A stretch of DNA of 32,763 bases, taken from NCBI GenBank assembly GCA_018817425.1, contig JAHITX010000026.1, positions 1 through 32,763 on the forward strand. Direction: 5' to 3'. The translations under genes and the position numbers were made by a program. The DNA is from Pseudomonadota bacterium. Its GTDB lineage: Bacteria > Desulfobacterota > Desulfobacteria > Desulfobacterales > RPRI01. Under the pieces are notes generated by a model. It made no database searches. It was not told the DNA's origin and was given only the letters and a program-made list of their open reading frames with translations. Below, piece after piece: positions 30,644 through 32,763 of this stretch; the stretch's first letter is position 1; every line of letters begins with the position of its first letter.

Positions 30644-31474
30644 TTATTGACCAATAAACAGTGGCTTTTTCGCTTCATGCAAAAGATATTTGATCAAACT
30701 TCCCAGAAAGAAGCTTTTCCAGGTATCCTTGGAATGAGCACCGGCGATAAACATATCAACCTCATCCATATATTTTTCCTTGATCTCGGTTATAATGTTC
30801 CTGGAAGTCCATTGCGTTTTAACGTTTTGGTGACCGTGGGTTTTCATATATTCTTTCGCTCTGTTTAAATAATACATGGCTGTATCCTGTTCAGGATGTG
30901 ACATAAGGATAATAAACTCAACTTCTTTGTCGCGAGAAATATTTGCAAAACATTTCATAGCGCGTGCTGCCGGCAAGCTGCCATCAAAAGCGATGAGTGC
31001 ATTGTTTATGGGGAAATATTTTTTAGGAACAGCAAATATAGGAGTAATTGTTTGGGAAAGTATTTTTTCCAGGGGCATCTCAACATTTTCCGATTTATCA
31101 AAATAATAAGAAGACCTGAAACCCATGACTAACAAATCATAAAACATGCTTTGAAACATGATCTGTTCCGTACATGTTCCCTGAAATTCAGTTGTGGTAT
31201 GTGCTACCCCTTCCGCTTCACAGGTTTTGTTAAATTTATCGAGCACACTTGCTATGCGCTGATTAATCTCATCAAGAACCCGCTTATCCAGTTTTTCAGT
31301 CCAACTGGGCATTTTGGCATAAGCCGGGCCAAAGCACTTCTGAAGACCTGGCTCAATAAGTACAGCTGTTCCGGTAATAGTGGATTCCTGACGTTTGGCG
31401 ATAAAACATGCATATTGAAGAGCAGCATCAGTGTAGCTTGAAAAATCCAAGGGTAATAAGATGTTACTAATCAT
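30644..31474 (-). CDS. Universal stress protein, tandem UspA domains
   Basis: The start at 31,474 is preferred because AAAGGAGG lies seven bases upstream and the protein then begins MISNILLPLDFSSYTDAAL, a standard UspA opening. The product is 276 residues, long enough for two domains. The first (about 1-148) ends PIFAVPKK; the second begins NNALIAFDGSLPAARAM and ends KKPLFIGQ. The ATP-binding G-x2-G-x9-G(S/T) motif is only partly kept in domain two (GAHSKDTWKSFFLGS), so nucleotide binding is uncertain. Such proteins modulate survival under energy or redox stress. Presence between two SDRs and co-orientation suggest co-expression with the catabolic cluster. Confidence 0.85.
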   Translation of the reverse strand: MISNILLPLDFSSYTDAALQYACFIAKRQESTITGTAVLIEPGLQKCFGPAYAKMPSWTEKLDKRVLDEINQRIASVLDKFNKTCEAEGVAHTTTEFQGTCTEQIMFQSMFYDLLVMGFRSSYYFDKSENVEMPLEKILSQTITPIFAVPKKYFPINNALIAFDGSLPAARAMKCFANISRDKEVEFIILMSHPEQDTAMYYLNRAKEYMKTHGHQNVKTQWTSRNIITEIKEKYMDEVDMFIAGAHSKDTWKSFFLGSLIKYLLHEAKKPLFIGQ

Positions 31475-31570
31475 GAAGGCCTCCTTTAAATTTTTAAATA
31501 CTACTGTGATTTTATTTCGCAAGCAGCTGAAAAACTTCGACTGCGTATTTTGATCTAAATAGTCATTTTA

Positions 31571-32332
31571 CTACATTCTTAGGCCTCCGTTGACACTGTA
31601 ATCCTGACCTGTTATCCAATTGGCATCTTCAGAGGCAAGAAAAACAACCAATGCTGCTATCTCCACTGGCTCTCCAAGCCTCCCTAAAGGTACCGCAGAT
31701 ACATATTTGTCCTGAATACCCGAAAATTTAGCCATAGCCTTAGCAAGTGCCGGCGTATTAACCGGTCCCGGAGAAATACAATTGACAGTAATGCCATCTG
31801 CGGCCAATTCCAGGGCAATGGCCCTTGTGAACCCTGCTACTGCCGCCTTGCATCCTGAATAAATTGAATGATAAGCAGTCCCGTGTTTGCCCGAATCCGA
31901 TCCTATATTGATGATCCTGCCTTTTTTCTGCTCAAGCATTTTGGGGATAACAGCTTTGCAGCACAAAAGGGTACCTATAAATAATATATCGGTTTCCGTT
32001 TCCCATGACACCAGATCAGTTTCATGAAAACGTTTAAAAGAGTAATCATCGGCCTGAGGACCGTGACAGTTGACCAGGATATCCACTCGACCAAATTTGG
32101 CAATGCTCTTTTCGACCATCTCACTAACTTCATTACTGCTGGTTACGTCTACTTTAATCGACAGAGCTTTCCCGCCGGATTTATTTATCTCTTCCGCTCC
32201 TTTTTCGGCTCCTTCTTTATGCACATCTGTCAAAACAACACTGGCGCCTTCTGTAGACAGCATTGTGGCAATGGCCAGACCTATGCCTCCGGCCGCCCCT
32301 GTGATTATGGCTACTTTATTTTTAAGTCGCAT
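31571..32332 (-). CDS. Short-chain dehydrogenase/reductase (SDR), classical type
   Basis: The 253-residue protein starts behind TGGAG eight bases upstream. It has the cofactor motif TGAAGGIG (11-18), VDV at beta-3 and LVNCHGP in place of NNAG. The catalytic residues are Ser145 (NIGSDSG) and Tyr158-x3-Lys162 (YSGCK). It ends WITGQDYSVNGG. Asp36 after beta-2 (LTDVH) favours NAD. It is probably the first gene of the minus-strand cluster; the gap of 96 bp to the universal stress protein is short enough for co-transcription. Likely a beta-hydroxy or secondary-alcohol dehydrogenase; the substrate is unknown. Confidence 0.92.
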   Translation of the reverse strand: MRLKNKVAIITGAAGGIGLAIATMLSTEGASVVLTDVHKEGAEKGAEEINKSGGKALSIKVDVTSSNEVSEMVEKSIAKFGRVDILVNCHGPQADDYSFKRFHETDLVSWETETDILFIGTLLCCKAVIPKMLEQKKGRIINIGSDSGKHGTAYHSIYSGCKAAVAGFTRAIALELAADGITVNCISPGPVNTPALAKAMAKFSGIQDKYVSAVPLGRLGEPVEIAALVVFLASEDANWITGQDYSVNGGLRM

Positions 32333-32548
32333 ATTTATTCTCCATTTCAGATATTTCCTTTATCTTTTTCATAAATTAGGTGTCATATCGTCAGCAGGGG
32401 GGATCATATATCAATCAAGATTTTTCACTAAGTTTGAAATGACAATGCATAACCGAATTTATGAACTACTGTGCGTTGGTGTAATTTCTATGAATCAGAT
32501 AGAATCATATCAGCAATTCTGATTTGCTTCAGAGCCTATTACAATACA

Positions 32549-32588
32549 GCGAATTGTTGCTGAAGAAAAACGAACGGCAACAATTCGC
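32549..32588 (-). terminator. Hairpin after the right-edge gene, probable terminator
   Basis: GCGAATTGTTGC (32,549-32,560) and GCAACAATTCGC (32,577-32,588) are perfect 12-bp reverse complements around a 16-base loop. On the minus strand it lies 36 bases after the stop of the partial gene. No long T run follows, so efficiency is uncertain. Nothing else was recognised in 32,333-32,623. Confidence 0.55.
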
Positions 32589-32623
32589 AAATAAATATTT
32601 TACTGTATCACTTTTACCTGCAT

Positions 32624-32763
32624 TTACTTTTTCTGTAAATTTGGTAAATATCCCATCAGTGTTATCTTCTTACCTTCACTTATTATGGTCATAGCACGCG
32701 CACCGGCAAAGATGGCTTTTTTATCACCCAAGAGATCCAGACCGCTGAACCAGGCCAGTTTTA
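32624..32763 (-). CDS. C-terminal fragment of an unidentified protein (runs off the window)
   Basis: The minus-strand frame enters from the right edge and reads KLAWFSGLDLLGDKKAIFAG, then a short beta-rich tail ending YLPNLQKK and TAA at 32,624-32,626 (about 45 residues visible). It is followed by a terminator-like hairpin, which supports a real gene end. No family was recognised from this fragment. Confidence 0.5.
   Translation of the reverse strand, partial: KLAWFSGLDLLGDKKAIFAGARAMTIISEGKKITLMGYLPNLQKK

Overview
The window looks like chromosomal DNA of a strictly anaerobic, moderately AT-rich Gram-negative bacterium, most likely a member of the Desulfobacterota (sulfate reducer or syntroph). 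This is inferred from two tungsten-type aldehyde:ferredoxin oxidoreductase (AOR) homologues with dedicated polyferredoxins and HdrB-like subunits, a Tat-exported fumarate-reductase-like flavoprotein, and an RND metal-efflux system. No rRNA, tRNA or CRISPR array was seen.

Region A (1-11,300) is a copper/silver handling island. At the left edge an IS3-family element runs off the window and appears to have cut off the 3' end of a DUF3034-like gene. Next come a Met/Gly/Ser-rich secreted protein (minus strand), a small lipoprotein, a His/Met-rich secreted protein and the decayed remains of a YHS-type metal-binding protein with several in-frame stops. A strong hairpin precedes a plus-strand operon: a CusC-type outer-membrane channel, a CusB-type adaptor with metal-binding domains at both ends, and a CusA-type RND pump that keeps the three substrate-binding methionines. 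Downstream are a DsbA-like CPPC thioredoxin, a MauE/DoxX-like membrane protein, and a free-standing copy of the CusB C-terminal domain.

Region B (11,300-12,400) is a junction of broken genes: a CopG-type antitoxin C-terminus, the middle of a short-chain dehydrogenase (SDR), and the start of an unidentified protein, joined by deletions.

Region C (12,428-32,332) is a roughly 20-kb block entirely on the minus strand that reads as a catabolic or redox supercluster. In transcription order it holds an SDR, a universal stress protein, a lipocalin-fold (AttH/CrtC-like) protein, an SDR, a FrdA-like flavoprotein, a FrdB-like iron-sulfur protein, an HdrB-like CCG protein, a four-cluster ferredoxin, AOR-2, a second lipocalin-fold protein, AOR-1, a second HdrB-like protein, a shortened ferredoxin, a third lipocalin-fold protein, a 57-residue ferredoxin, a phytoene-desaturase-like FAD enzyme and an Old Yellow Enzyme/dienoyl-CoA-reductase-like flavoprotein. 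The module AOR + ferredoxin + HdrB-like + lipocalin-fold protein occurs twice, and the lipocalin-fold gene three times. No CoA ligase, thiolase or acyl-CoA dehydrogenase is present. The working inference is an undescribed anaerobic pathway for a hydrophobic, probably unsaturated or cyclic substrate. Its tungsten enzymes would exchange electrons with an MFR/SdhABE-like flavoprotein complex through HdrB-type subunits. The substrate cannot be read from the sequence.

Several intergenic regions carry palindromes or repeats, including a 142-bp near-perfect palindrome between AOR-1 and its HdrB-like gene.
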